NCBI GenBank assembly: GCA_964485635.1
Contig: CAZAJS010000004.1
Location: forward strand, 1-37,440
DNA from: CAZAJS01 sp964485635
Lineage (GTDB): Bacteria > Pseudomonadota > Gammaproteobacteria > Francisellales > Francisellaceae
Direction of reading: 5' to 3'
DNA length: 37,440 nt
The translations under genes and the position numbers were made by a program. Below are positions 1 to 8,045 of this stretch, piece after piece (positions within the stretch are counted from its first letter, which is position 1; each line of letters starts with the position of its first letter). Under the pieces are notes generated by a model. That model was given only the letters and a program-made list of their open reading frames with translations, searched no databases and was not told the DNA's origin.

Positions 1-135
1 CCTCAATAACAAGAAATTTTATAAAAAACATCATCTTTTGGAATTAAAGCATTGAATAATCAAACAAATACCTCAATAATTCAAAACACAATAATTTTTT
101 ATGTCCAATCGAATGAACCAAATGGGTGGAACCAG

Positions 136-2421
136 ATGTCAAAAAAACTTGTGATCGTGGAGTCCCCGGCCAAATCAAAAACGATACAAAAATACCTTGG
201 CCCTGATTATAAAATCATGGCATCTTACGGTCATATTCGTGATTTAAAACCTAAAGAAGGTGCTGTTGATCCGGAGAATGATTTCCAGATGCATTATGAA
301 GTTATCAGTCAAAATAAAAAACACGCCGATGCAATTAAAAAAGCAGCTAAAGAAGCTGAAGTTATTTACTTAGCCACGGATCCGGACCGTGAAGGTGAAG
401 CAATTTCATGGCATATTCACACTTTATTAAAAAATGCTCGGCTGTTAAAGGACACGCCAACTTACCGAGTAGCATTTAATGAAATTACAAAAACGGCTGT
501 TCAAGAAGCAATTGACCATCCTCGGGATATTTCAATGGATTTAGTCAATGCCCAGCAAGCACGCCGCGCATTAGATTATTTAGTTGGATTTAACCTTTCT
601 CCACTGCTTTGGAAAAAAATTCGCCGAGGATTATCGGCTGGCCGCGTTCAGAGCCCTGCCTTACGCATGATTGTTGAACGTGAAAAAGAAATTGAAGCAT
701 TTACAGCTCAAGAATATTGGTCCATTAAAGCAAATGTCGGTTCAGAAAAAACTTTTGATGCAAAATTAACTCATTACCAAGGTCAAAAGCTTGAACAATT
801 TTCTTTAACCAATGAAACTGACACTTATCAAGCTGTTGAAACAATCAAGCATGCGGCTAATGATACGCTGACAATTATTAATATTGATAAAAAACAAAAA
901 CGACGCAACCCTTACCCTCCATTTATCACCTCGACCTTACAACAAGAGGCTTCTAAACAGCTTGGGTTTAGTGCCAAAAAAACCATGATGGTCGCCCAAC
1001 AGTTATATGAAGGGATTGATGTTGGCGCTGAAGGCGCTGTCGGTTTAATCACCTATATGCGTACGGATGCAACCCATTTATCCAATGATGCATTAATGGA
1101 AATTCGTGATTTTATCAGTCAAACCTATGGGTCAGACTTATTACCTAAAAATCCACGCATTTTTAAAACAAAATCTCAAAATGCACAAGAGGCTCATGAA
1201 GCAATTCGTCCAACTCAGGCAACACGGCAGCCCGAGCAGTTGAAATCTGTTTTATCAACTGATCAATTAAAATTATATACTTTGATTTGGAAGCGAACCA
1301 TCGCTTGTCAAATGATTCATGCCACTATGAATACCGTGGCCATTGATTTAGCAACCGCAGATCGACAACATATATTCAGAGCAACGGGCTCAACCATTGC
1401 CAAAAAAGGTTACTTAACCATTTATCAAGCAGCCCGTGATGAAGATGCACCTGAAACAGATGAAGGTGTTATTTTGCCTGAGTTAAAACAAGAGCAAACT
1501 GTCTGCTTAAATGCAATTATGCCACGTCAACATTTTACAGAGCCGCCACCACGTTATACAGAGGCATCATTAGTCAAGGCGTTAGAAGCTCAAGGCATTG
1601 GCCGACCTTCTACTTATGCCTCGATTATCTCGACCTTGGTTCAACGTGAATATGTCGCGTTAGAAAAAAAACGTTTCTGTCCGACCGATGTCGGTCGTAT
1701 TGTTAATGACTTTTTAAAAAATTATTTTAAACGCTACGTTGAATATAGTTTCACAGCACGCTTAGAAAATGATCTTGATGATATTGCCGCCGGTAAAATG
1801 GAATGGATTCCCCTTTTAGAAAAGTTCTGGCAACCGTTTATTGAACAGATCAAAAAAATTGATACGGATGTTAAAAAAAGTGATGTCACTCATGAAAAAA
1901 TGGATGAACCATGTCCTGAATGTGGCAGTGAACTTTCAATTCGCTTAGGGAAAAATGGTCGTTTTGTTGGCTGTACAAACTATCCCACTTGCCGCTATAC
2001 CCGTCAAATTAATGAAGATGGCACTCAATCTGAAACACCTGAGGCCAAAGTTGTTGAAGATCGCAACTGCCCTGAGTGTGGGAACCCTTTACATATTAAA
2101 CAAGGTCGTTATGGCCAGTTTATTGGTTGCTCAAATTATCCTGAATGCCGCCACATGGAACCATTAGAAAAACCAAAAGACACGGGCATCACCTGTCCAA
2201 AATGTCAAAAAAATCCTATTGTTGAGAAAAAATCTCGAAAAGGAAAAGTGTTTTTTGCCTGTTCTGGATTTCCAAAATGTAAAAATGCGTACTGGTATCC
2301 ACCTATTGATGAGCCATGCCCACAATGTGATTCACCTATTTTACTTCATAAAACCACGAAAAAAGCCGGTCAACAAAAGGTTTGCCCGGCTTGTGATTAT
2401 TCGTTAGATCTTAATGATTAA
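136..2421 (+). CDS. topA: DNA topoisomerase I (type IA)
   Basis: Relaxes negatively supercoiled DNA by transient single-strand cleavage and works on chromosomal DNA in the cytoplasm. The 761-aa product starts with the TOPRIM domain (MSKKLVIVESPAKS), has the acidic DPDREGE motif at residues 82-88, and the catalytic tyrosine in GLITYMRTDA (Tyr307; E. coli uses Tyr319). The last ~170 residues contain four Cys4 zinc-ribbon repeats (CPECG, CPECG, CPKC, CPQC), the usual TopA tail for binding single-stranded DNA. An upstream in-frame TTG at 52 would add 28 residues, but the ATG at 136 has GGTGGA just ahead and the family N-terminus begins there. The gene is convergent with pdxT, 60 nt away. Length and domain order are normal; I see no disruption. 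Confidence 0.96.
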   Translation: MSKKLVIVESPAKSKTIQKYLGPDYKIMASYGHIRDLKPKEGAVDPENDFQMHYEVISQNKKHADAIKKAAKEAEVIYLATDPDREGEAISWHIHTLLKNARLLKDTPTYRVAFNEITKTAVQEAIDHPRDISMDLVNAQQARRALDYLVGFNLSPLLWKKIRRGLSAGRVQSPALRMIVEREKEIEAFTAQEYWSIKANVGSEKTFDAKLTHYQGQKLEQFSLTNETDTYQAVETIKHAANDTLTIINIDKKQKRRNPYPPFITSTLQQEASKQLGFSAKKTMMVAQQLYEGIDVGAEGAVGLITYMRTDATHLSNDALMEIRDFISQTYGSDLLPKNPRIFKTKSQNAQEAHEAIRPTQATRQPEQLKSVLSTDQLKLYTLIWKRTIACQMIHATMNTVAIDLATADRQHIFRATGSTIAKKGYLTIYQAARDEDAPETDEGVILPELKQEQTVCLNAIMPRQHFTEPPPRYTEASLVKALEAQGIGRPSTYASIISTLVQREYVALEKKRFCPTDVGRIVNDFLKNYFKRYVEYSFTARLENDLDDIAAGKMEWIPLLEKFWQPFIEQIKKIDTDVKKSDVTHEKMDEPCPECGSELSIRLGKNGRFVGCTNYPTCRYTRQINEDGTQSETPEAKVVEDRNCPECGNPLHIKQGRYGQFIGCSNYPECRHMEPLEKPKDTGITCPKCQKNPIVEKKSRKGKVFFACSGFPKCKNAYWYPPIDEPCPQCDSPILLHKTTKKAGQQKVCPACDYSLDLND

Positions 2422-2481
2422 TCAATTGATGATATCACTTATAATTTGATCATCATGAGTGATGCCAAGCGAATAACCCCA

Positions 2482-3039
2482 TTAATGGGCAGCGATTACC
2501 TGACAAAAATAATCATACAACCATGGATCACTTGCCATTTCAGGATGGCAGGTTGCTGCTAAAATATGCTTTTGACGAATAATTACAGGAAGCGTTTGAT
2601 GACTAGCAAGTACAACTACTTGCTGTGAATCCCATCGAATAATTTTAGGAGCTCGAATAAAGTAAGCCTCGAGTGTCCGCACACTGCCATCTTCAGGACA
2701 TTTAACTGACAAATTTGTTGCAAAACTTGCTAATTGAGGCCCATAGGCATTGCGCTGAACTTCAACGGCTAATTGCCCCATTTGTGCCAATAAAATAATT
2801 CCAGCACAGGTAGCAAACACGGGCAATCCTGCCTCAACCCGTTGGGATAACAAACAATAAAGCTCGTGTTTTTCCAATAAATAACGCATTGTCGTACTTT
2901 CACCTCCCGGTAAAACTAAAGCATCAATGGCATTCAAATGACTTGGAGTTTTGACTAACACAGTCTGAAACCCGCGTTGCGTTAATGCCCGTTGATGAAC
3001 AGCAAAATTACCTTGTAAAGCAAGCACGCCTATTTTCAC
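2482..3039 (-). CDS. pdxT: Pyridoxal 5'-phosphate synthase glutaminase subunit PdxT
   Basis: Class I glutamine amidotransferase that hydrolyses glutamine and channels ammonia to PdxS for PLP synthesis. The 185-aa product has the MKIGVLALQG start, the GGEST loop (residues 45-49), the nucleophile Cys78 in ATCAG, and the His165-Pro-Glu167 end of the triad (ATCHPEMASD). All key residues are present. It starts with GTG at 3039, with GAGGT inside the end of pdxS as its ribosome site. Only two bases separate it from the pdxS stop, so the two are probably translationally coupled. It is the last gene of the small-membrane-protein/glyA/pdxS/pdxT operon and converges on topA. Confidence 0.96.
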   Translation of the reverse strand: MKIGVLALQGNFAVHQRALTQRGFQTVLVKTPSHLNAIDALVLPGGESTTMRYLLEKHELYCLLSQRVEAGLPVFATCAGIILLAQMGQLAVEVQRNAYGPQLASFATNLSVKCPEDGSVRTLEAYFIRAPKIIRWDSQQVVVLASHQTLPVIIRQKHILAATCHPEMASDPWLYDYFCQVIAAH

Positions 3040-3041
3040 AA

Positions 3042-3926
3042 TTAACCTCGTTGTGCAAACGTTACTGATTGCTCTAAATCATGACAATCAATCCCAACCA
3101 TTGCTGAGCCAAGCCCTTGTGAGACTGTGGCTAATACTTCAGGATCTTGATAATAAGACACAGCACTGACAATGGCTTCAGCTCGCTGTTGTGGATTTTC
3201 TGATTTAAAAATACCAGACCCCACAAAAACGGTTTCAGCTCCTAACTGCATCATCATAGCTGCATCGGCTGGTGTTGCAATACCACCGGCAGAAAAATTC
3301 GGGACAGGAAGTTTTCCATGCGTATGAACATATTCAACCAAATGGAATGGTGCTTGTAATTCTTTGGCAATCGCCATTAATTCATTCTTATCAGCCTGTT
3401 GAACACGACGAACCTGCTGATTAATCATGCGCATATGCAACACGGCATGTACAACATCGCCTGTGCCCGCCTCACCTTTGGTTCGGACTAGTGCAGCACC
3501 CTCTCCAATTCGGCGAAGTGCTTCGCCTAAATTACAGCAACCACATACAAAGGGGACTTGAAACGATTGCTTATCAATATGATTATCATGATCCGCTGGG
3601 GTTAACACTTCACTTTCATCAATAAAGTCCACACCTAATGATTGAAGAATTTGTGCCTCACCAAAATGACCGATTCTTGCTTTTGCCATAACGGGAATGC
3701 TGACAGCCTGCTGAATACTTCGAATCAATGCTGGATCGGACATCCGCGCGACCCCACCTTGTGATCGAATATCTGCTGGTACGCGCTCAAGCGCCATAAC
3801 CGCTACAGCACCCGCTTTTTCAGCAATTTGTGCTTGCTCTGGTGTGACAACATCCATAATTACGCCTCCGCGCAACATTTCTGCTAATCCAATTTTCACC
3901 TTCATTGATTCATCAAATGGTTTCAC
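3042..3926 (-). CDS. pdxS: Pyridoxal 5'-phosphate synthase subunit PdxS
   Basis: Lyase subunit of the two-protein PLP synthase. It makes PLP from ribose 5-phosphate, glyceraldehyde 3-phosphate and ammonia supplied by PdxT. The 294-aa product is nearly colinear with known PdxS: Asp25 in VIMDVV, the Schiff-base lysine Lys82 in PVMAKARIGH, the second active lysine in RTKGEAGTGD, and the glycine-rich phosphate site FSAGGIATPADAA. The start is GTG at 3926 with AGGAG (3935-3939) eight bases upstream; an internal ATG at 3905 (MKVKIGLAEM) is possible but has no comparable site. It lies 34 nt after glyA. This B6 route is absent in E. coli, which uses PdxA/PdxJ. Confidence 0.97.
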   Translation of the reverse strand: MKPFDESMKVKIGLAEMLRGGVIMDVVTPEQAQIAEKAGAVAVMALERVPADIRSQGGVARMSDPALIRSIQQAVSIPVMAKARIGHFGEAQILQSLGVDFIDESEVLTPADHDNHIDKQSFQVPFVCGCCNLGEALRRIGEGAALVRTKGEAGTGDVVHAVLHMRMINQQVRRVQQADKNELMAIAKELQAPFHLVEYVHTHGKLPVPNFSAGGIATPADAAMMMQLGAETVFVGSGIFKSENPQQRAEAIVSAVSYYQDPEVLATVSQGLGSAMVGIDCHDLEQSVTFAQRG

Positions 3927-3960
3927 TAATTATTCTCCTATTCCTAAACTAAATTAATAT

Positions 3961-5229
3961 CTACGCGGTATCTGTTGATTTTGGATAAACTGGGTATTGT
4001 TCACATAACTCAACAACGGCTTGGTGTACACGCTTTTCAACTTGCTCGTCACCTAGGTGATCAATCACATCAACAATCCAATGCGCAACTTGCTGTGCTT
4101 GGGCTTCTTTGAAACCTCGTGTCGTAATCGCTGGTGTTCCAACCCGTAAACCACTTGTTACAAAAGGAGATAACGGGTCATTAGGAACCGCATTTTTATT
4201 AACTGTGATATTCGCCCGACCTAATGCCGCTTCAACATCCTTACCCGTAACATTCTTTTTTTGTAAGTCCATTAAAATTAAATGATTTTTGGTTCCGCCT
4301 GAAACAATATCGATACCTCGGCTTTTAAAAACATCAGCCATGGCTTTTGCATTAGCCACTACTTGTTTTTGATAAGTAATAAAGTCTGTTGATAAAGCTT
4401 CTTTAAATGCCACAGCTTTTGCGGCAATGACATGCATCAAAGGGCCACCTTGAATTCCTGGGAAAATCAATGATTGAAATTTTTTGGCTAACTCTGGATT
4501 CCCATTAGCTAAAATCATTCCTCCTCGGGGGCCTCTTAATGTTTTATGCGTTGTTGTCGTCACCACATCCGCATAAGGCAAAGGATTTGGATAAATACCC
4601 GCGGCCACTAGTCCGGCGACATGGGCCATATCTACCATCAAATAAGCACCAACATCATCAGCAATCGCACGGAATTTTGCCCAATCAACAATCCCAGAAA
4701 ATGCTGAAAACCCGGCAACAATGAGTTTTGGCTGATGTTGACGGGCCATATCAGATACTTGTTGATAATCAATATCTCCTGTTGCCTCATCAATCCCATA
4801 AGTCACTGCATTAAACAATTTGCCTGAAAAATTAACTTTTGCCCCATGGGTCAAATGCCCACCATGGGCTAAACTCATTCCTAAAATTGTCTCACCTGGT
4901 TGAACAAGAGCTAAATAGGCAGCTGTATTTGCTTGAGAGCCTGAATGTGGCTGAACATTGACATAATCTGCCTTAAACAATTCTCGTGCTCGGTCAATTG
5001 CTAATTGCTCAGCCTTATCAACATATTCACAACCACCATAGTACCTTTTTTTCGGGTAACCTTCAGCGTATTTATTGGTTAAAACAGAGCCTTGAACCGC
5101 CATAACATGCTGACTTGCATAATTTTCTGAGGCAATAAGCTCAATATCATGCTCTTGTCTTTGTTCTTCTTGCTCAATTGCCTGATATAATTCTGGATCA
5201 AATGCTTTAACTGATTGCATATTCGACAT
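3961..5229 (-). CDS. glyA: Serine hydroxymethyltransferase
   Basis: PLP-dependent cytosolic enzyme converting serine and tetrahydrofolate to glycine and 5,10-methylene-THF, the main one-carbon source. The 422-aa product has HSGSQAN near residue 97 and the PLP lysine Lys229 in TTTTHKTLRGPRGG, the same number as in E. coli. The reading frame stays open another 144 nt upstream, but the true start is the ATG at 5229, preceded by a perfect AGGAGG five bases away; the longer frame overlaps a different gene. It is second in a four-gene reverse operon and directly precedes pdxS and pdxT, which make its cofactor. No anomalies were seen. Confidence 0.97.
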   Translation of the reverse strand: MSNMQSVKAFDPELYQAIEQEEQRQEHDIELIASENYASQHVMAVQGSVLTNKYAEGYPKKRYYGGCEYVDKAEQLAIDRARELFKADYVNVQPHSGSQANTAAYLALVQPGETILGMSLAHGGHLTHGAKVNFSGKLFNAVTYGIDEATGDIDYQQVSDMARQHQPKLIVAGFSAFSGIVDWAKFRAIADDVGAYLMVDMAHVAGLVAAGIYPNPLPYADVVTTTTHKTLRGPRGGMILANGNPELAKKFQSLIFPGIQGGPLMHVIAAKAVAFKEALSTDFITYQKQVVANAKAMADVFKSRGIDIVSGGTKNHLILMDLQKKNVTGKDVEAALGRANITVNKNAVPNDPLSPFVTSGLRVGTPAITTRGFKEAQAQQVAHWIVDVIDHLGDEQVEKRVHQAVVELCEQYPVYPKSTDTA

Positions 5230-5248
5230 TAATGCCTCCTTTGTCTTA

Positions 5249-5548
5249 TCAAAATTTATTTGTTTTTGATTCTTTTGCATAGCTTGGAAAACTGATTGTA
5301 TTAAAAATAGCCCCCATATAAACACCAACCATGGCATAAACAGCCGCAGTCTGTGTCCCAATTGCCACAACAACGGCTAAAATAAAAGCAATTGTCCCAG
5401 CCCATCGGTATATCAATCCTGTTAAGCCAATCACCATCATTGCCGCACACAAAATCGTTAATATAAAGGACTCAGCCTCAACGAAAACTGCACCAATCAT
5501 TCCAAAGATAATCATCAACAAAACACTCAATACCCGAATCGCTTTCAC
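5249..5548 (-). CDS. Small membrane protein upstream of glyA
   Basis: A 99-aa protein with about three hydrophobic segments (roughly residues 5-23, 28-45 and 50-75) and a short polar, lysine-rich tail (YAKESKTNKF). I do not recognise the family. The start is GTG at 5548 with a textbook AAGGAGG seven bases upstream, so it is very probably translated. It ends 19 nt before the glyA start and should be cotranscribed with glyA-pdxS-pdxT. Nothing in the sequence links it to one-carbon or B6 metabolism beyond position. It could be a small transporter-like or membrane-stress protein, but this is not supported. Confidence 0.75.
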   Translation of the reverse strand: MKAIRVLSVLLMIIFGMIGAVFVEAESFILTILCAAMMVIGLTGLIYRWAGTIAFILAVVVAIGTQTAAVYAMVGVYMGAIFNTISFPSYAKESKTNKF

Positions 5549-5672
5549 AAATGCCTCCTTTCTAAATACAATGACCTAAGCCTTCAGCCATTAAAAACCT
5601 CTTTCCATCGTACCATAGGGCTGTTATAAATAAAAACAAGCTTTACCAGTTTGCAAAAACACCTGTGAATTT

Positions 5673-6188
5673 ATGAAAAATGACAATACATCAAATTATC
5701 GTTTTCACCATCGGGCTTTAGTCTTTTGGCTAGCTTTTTGTCTGATTGTTGCTTATAGCGTTTATTGGTTTGATCACTATCAAACACAACAAAAAACACA
5801 ACCGAAAGCCTTATCAGATCAAACACACCATATCATTGAAGTAAGGCTGCATAACCAACATTATTTTATCAAAGGAACAATCAACAACGTGCCTGTAACC
5901 TTTTTAGTCGATACTGGCGCCACGAATGTGTCCATTCCAGAATCAATAGCAAAACGGATTGGCATTAATAGTTTAGTCAAAGGGAATGCGAACACAGCAG
6001 CCGGACGCATTCAAATTCATCCAACACGCATTCATTCGCTTAAAATGGGGCCCATTGAATTAAAAAATATTGCCGGACACATTAATCCAAATAGCCAATC
6101 AGATTATGTCCTGTTAGGTCTATCGGCTTTGAACCATTTAACAATGATTGTTCATGATCAAAGATTACAATTAAAGCAATCAAAGTAA
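5673..6188 (+). CDS. Membrane-anchored retropepsin-like aspartic protease
   Basis: A 171-aa protein with a basic N-terminus, one transmembrane segment (about residues 15-33) and a C-terminal domain placed outside the cytoplasm. The active-site motif is VDTGATNVSIP with Asp80-Thr-Gly-Ala, as in clan AA retropepsin-like proteins of proteobacteria (TIGR02281 type). These carry one DTG per chain and are thought to work as dimers. A second conserved patch, YVLLGLSALNHL, corresponds to the hydrophobic-GLS motif of the family. No substrate can be deduced. The ribosome site before the ATG is weak. It converges on the rubredoxin gene with 12 nt between stops. Confidence 0.85.
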   Translation: MKNDNTSNYRFHHRALVFWLAFCLIVAYSVYWFDHYQTQQKTQPKALSDQTHHIIEVRLHNQHYFIKGTINNVPVTFLVDTGATNVSIPESIAKRIGINSLVKGNANTAAGRIQIHPTRIHSLKMGPIELKNIAGHINPNSQSDYVLLGLSALNHLTMIVHDQRLQLKQSK

Positions 6189-6200
6189 ACAAAAAAAATC

Positions 6201-6371
6201 CTATAACTCCATCATTTCAAAGTCGTCTTTTCCTACACCACAGTCTGGACATTCCCAATCTTCTGGCACATCTTCCCATTTTGTTCCTGGCTCAATCCCA
6301 TCTTCTGGCCAGCCTTCTGCTTCATCATAAATGAATCCGCACACGACACACATATAACGTTTATATTCCAT
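6201..6371 (-). CDS. Rubredoxin
   Basis: A 56-aa protein read directly from the reverse strand: MEYKRYMCVVCGFIYDEAEG at the start, then GIEPGTKWEDVPEDWECPDC and GVGKDDFE near the end. It has the two CxxC pairs (Cys8/Cys11 and CPDC) that bind a single iron, and the conserved Tyr/Trp/Pro residues of rubredoxins. It is a one-electron carrier in the cytoplasm, in other bacteria serving alkane hydroxylases or oxygen/peroxide detoxification. No partner is visible here. AAGGA lies six to eight bases before the ATG. It is divergent from ndk. Confidence 0.93.
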   Translation of the reverse strand: MEYKRYMCVVCGFIYDEAEGWPEDGIEPGTKWEDVPEDWECPDCGVGKDDFEMMEL

Positions 6372-6528
6372 AACAGATTCCTTAATTTGTGATTATCAGC
6401 GCTGTTTATCTTAGCGCTTAAAATGAGATTTGTTAAGCACCTGATGCAAAAATCTATGGTTTTTCCTGATCTATTCCGTTAAAATATTCAATGTCTTTAA
6501 AGTTCAATAAAATAAAAGGATTACGACA

Positions 6529-6948
6529 ATGGAACAAACACTATCAATCATCAAACCTGATGCGGTAAAAAAACAAGTCATTGGTCAAATTTATCAACGT
6601 TTTGAAGATGCTGGATTAAACATTGTTGCCGCTAAAATGAAGCATTTATCACAACAAGAAGCCGAAGCATTTTATGCAGTTCATCAATCACGCCCTTTTT
6701 TCAATGATTTAGTCCAATTCATGATTTCAGGCCCTGTGATGATCCAAGTGCTAGAAGGTGAAAACGCCATTGAAAAAAACCGTGAATTAATGGGTGCAAC
6801 GAACCCGAAAGAAGCTGAATCTGGCACCATTCGTGCTGATTTTGCCGAATCAATTGATGCTAATGCGGTCCACGGTTCAGATGCACCAGCAACAGCACAA
6901 CAAGAAATTGCTTTTTTCTTTAGTCAATCTGAAATTCATTCCATTTAA
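6529..6948 (+). CDS. ndk: Nucleoside diphosphate kinase
   Basis: Transfers the gamma-phosphate from ATP to other nucleoside diphosphates through a phosphohistidine. The 139-aa product is full length: MEQTLSIIKPDAV at the N-terminus, Arg and Asn contacts in GATNPKEAESGTIR, and the active His115 in NAVHGSDAP. AAGGA sits seven bases ahead of the ATG at 6529. It is probably transcribed alone: rubredoxin is divergent upstream and accD has its own promoters downstream. Confidence 0.97.
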   Translation: MEQTLSIIKPDAVKKQVIGQIYQRFEDAGLNIVAAKMKHLSQQEAEAFYAVHQSRPFFNDLVQFMISGPVMIQVLEGENAIEKNRELMGATNPKEAESGTIRADFAESIDANAVHGSDAPATAQQEIAFFFSQSEIHSI

Positions 6949-7005
6949 TAGATTGTGCTTTGCTAGAACCAATAGCTCAGCTGATCAATACTTCTAATTC
7001 CTGAC

Positions 7006-7034
7006 TTGACACCTAATGCCTTGTGCAATAAATT
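7006..7034 (+). promoter_or_regulatory. Promoter P1 of accD-folC-tsaE
   Basis: Perfect -35 TTGACA (7006-7011), a 17-base spacer and -10 TAAATT (7029-7034; four of six consensus bases). It lies about 64 nt before the accD start and overlaps a perfect palindrome. Confidence 0.6.
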
Positions 7035-7040
7035 ATTGCA
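7024..7040. promoter_or_regulatory. Palindrome bridging the two accD promoters (candidate operator)
   Basis: TGCAATAAATTATTGCA is a perfect 17-base palindrome with 8-base arms around a central A. It covers the -10 box of P1 and the start of the -35 box of P2, so a protein bound there would affect both promoters. The cognate regulator is unknown. Confidence 0.5.
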
Positions 7041-7064
7041 AGCCTATTGATATCCTTCTATAAT
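7036..7064 (+). promoter_or_regulatory. Promoter P2 of accD-folC-tsaE
   Basis: -35 TTGCAA (7036-7041; four of six), a 17-base spacer and a perfect -10 TATAAT (7059-7064). The predicted transcript start near 7071 leaves a leader of about 27 nt before the accD ATG. Confidence 0.65.
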
Positions 7065-7097
7065 CAGAAAAAGGAATATAATAAAGGCTTAGATCAT

Positions 7098-8045
7098 ATG
7101 AGTTGGTTAAATCGCATTATCCCGCAACGACTGCGAACAGACGAAAAGAAAAAATCAATGCCTGACGGCATTTGGCATAAATGTCCACAATGTGAAACAG
7201 TATTGTATATGCCGGATTTAAAAAAATCACAGCTCGTCTGTCAACAATGCCATCACCATATGCGTATTTCAGCGCGCGCTCGTATTGATAATTTTTTAGA
7301 CACCAATAATCGTAAAGAACATTTTACAAACATAAAACCTAAAGATGCTTTACGTTTTAAAGACACAAAAAGCTATAAAGATCGCCTCGCTCAAGCTCAG
7401 AAAAAAACCCAAGAAAATGATGCCTTATTGGTGTTTGACGGTTATCTAGAAGGCCAACCTGTCGTAACTTGCTTGTTCGAATTTGCTTTTTTAGGCGGCT
7501 CAATGGGAAGTGTTGTTGGAGAAAAATTTGTCCGCGGTGTGAATTTAGCCATTGAAAAACACTGCCCTTTAGTGGTCTTTACTGCTAGTGGCGGGGCTCG
7601 AATGCAAGAGTCTGTATTCTCGTTGATGCAAATGGCAAAAACAAGTGCCGCACTAACCAAATTAGCCGAAAAACGACTCCCATATATCGTCGTTTTAACA
7701 GATCCAACAACCGGAGGCGTATCTGCTAGTTTAGCCATGCTTGGTGATATTCATATCGCTGAGCCAAATGCATTGATTGGCTTTGCTGGACCACGCGTTA
7801 TTGAACAAACCGTCCGAGAAACGCTTCCAGAAGGTTTTCAGCGCAGTGAATTTCTCCTTGAAAAAGGCATGATTGACATGATTGTTGATCGGCGTAATTT
7901 ACGAAGTGAAATTAGTCGTATCATGGCAAAATTATGCCCGAAAAACCAACCAAAACACCATCATGGTCAACAAGTCATCGAGCTTGATGAGCAACAGCAT
8001 ACTGAACAAATCTGTCATGACCGAACTAAAGCCTCTAGCACCTGA
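7098..8045 (+). CDS. accD: Acetyl-CoA carboxylase, carboxyltransferase beta subunit
   Basis: With AccA it transfers the carboxyl group from biotin to acetyl-CoA to give malonyl-CoA, the first step of fatty acid synthesis. The 315-aa product has the N-terminal zinc ribbon (Cys29, Cys32, Cys48, Cys51) and the carboxyltransferase core with TASGGARMQESVFSLMQMAK and DPTTGGVSAS. The start is taken as the ATG at 7098 (MSWLNRI, the family N-terminus); an in-frame TTG at 7047 lies inside promoter P2 and is not credible. It is first gene of an operon whose members overlap: folC begins 29 nt before the accD stop. The partner accA lies 4.8 kb away on the other strand. Confidence 0.97.
   Translation: MSWLNRIIPQRLRTDEKKKSMPDGIWHKCPQCETVLYMPDLKKSQLVCQQCHHHMRISARARIDNFLDTNNRKEHFTNIKPKDALRFKDTKSYKDRLAQAQKKTQENDALLVFDGYLEGQPVVTCLFEFAFLGGSMGSVVGEKFVRGVNLAIEKHCPLVVFTASGGARMQESVFSLMQMAKTSAALTKLAEKRLPYIVVLTDPTTGGVSASLAMLGDIHIAEPNALIGFAGPRVIEQTVRETLPEGFQRSEFLLEKGMIDMIVDRRNLRSEISRIMAKLCPKNQPKHHHGQQVIELDEQQHTEQICHDRTKASST

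Noticed and set aside
2478..2489. CCCATTAATGGG palindrome between topA and pdxT as a terminator
   Set aside because: A 12-base palindrome with no loop and no T tract on either strand; it also overlaps the pdxT stop codon.
6398..6418. Two AGCGCT hexamers between rubredoxin and ndk as a binding site
   Set aside because: Each hexamer is self-palindromic and likely by chance; spacing and context give no further support.
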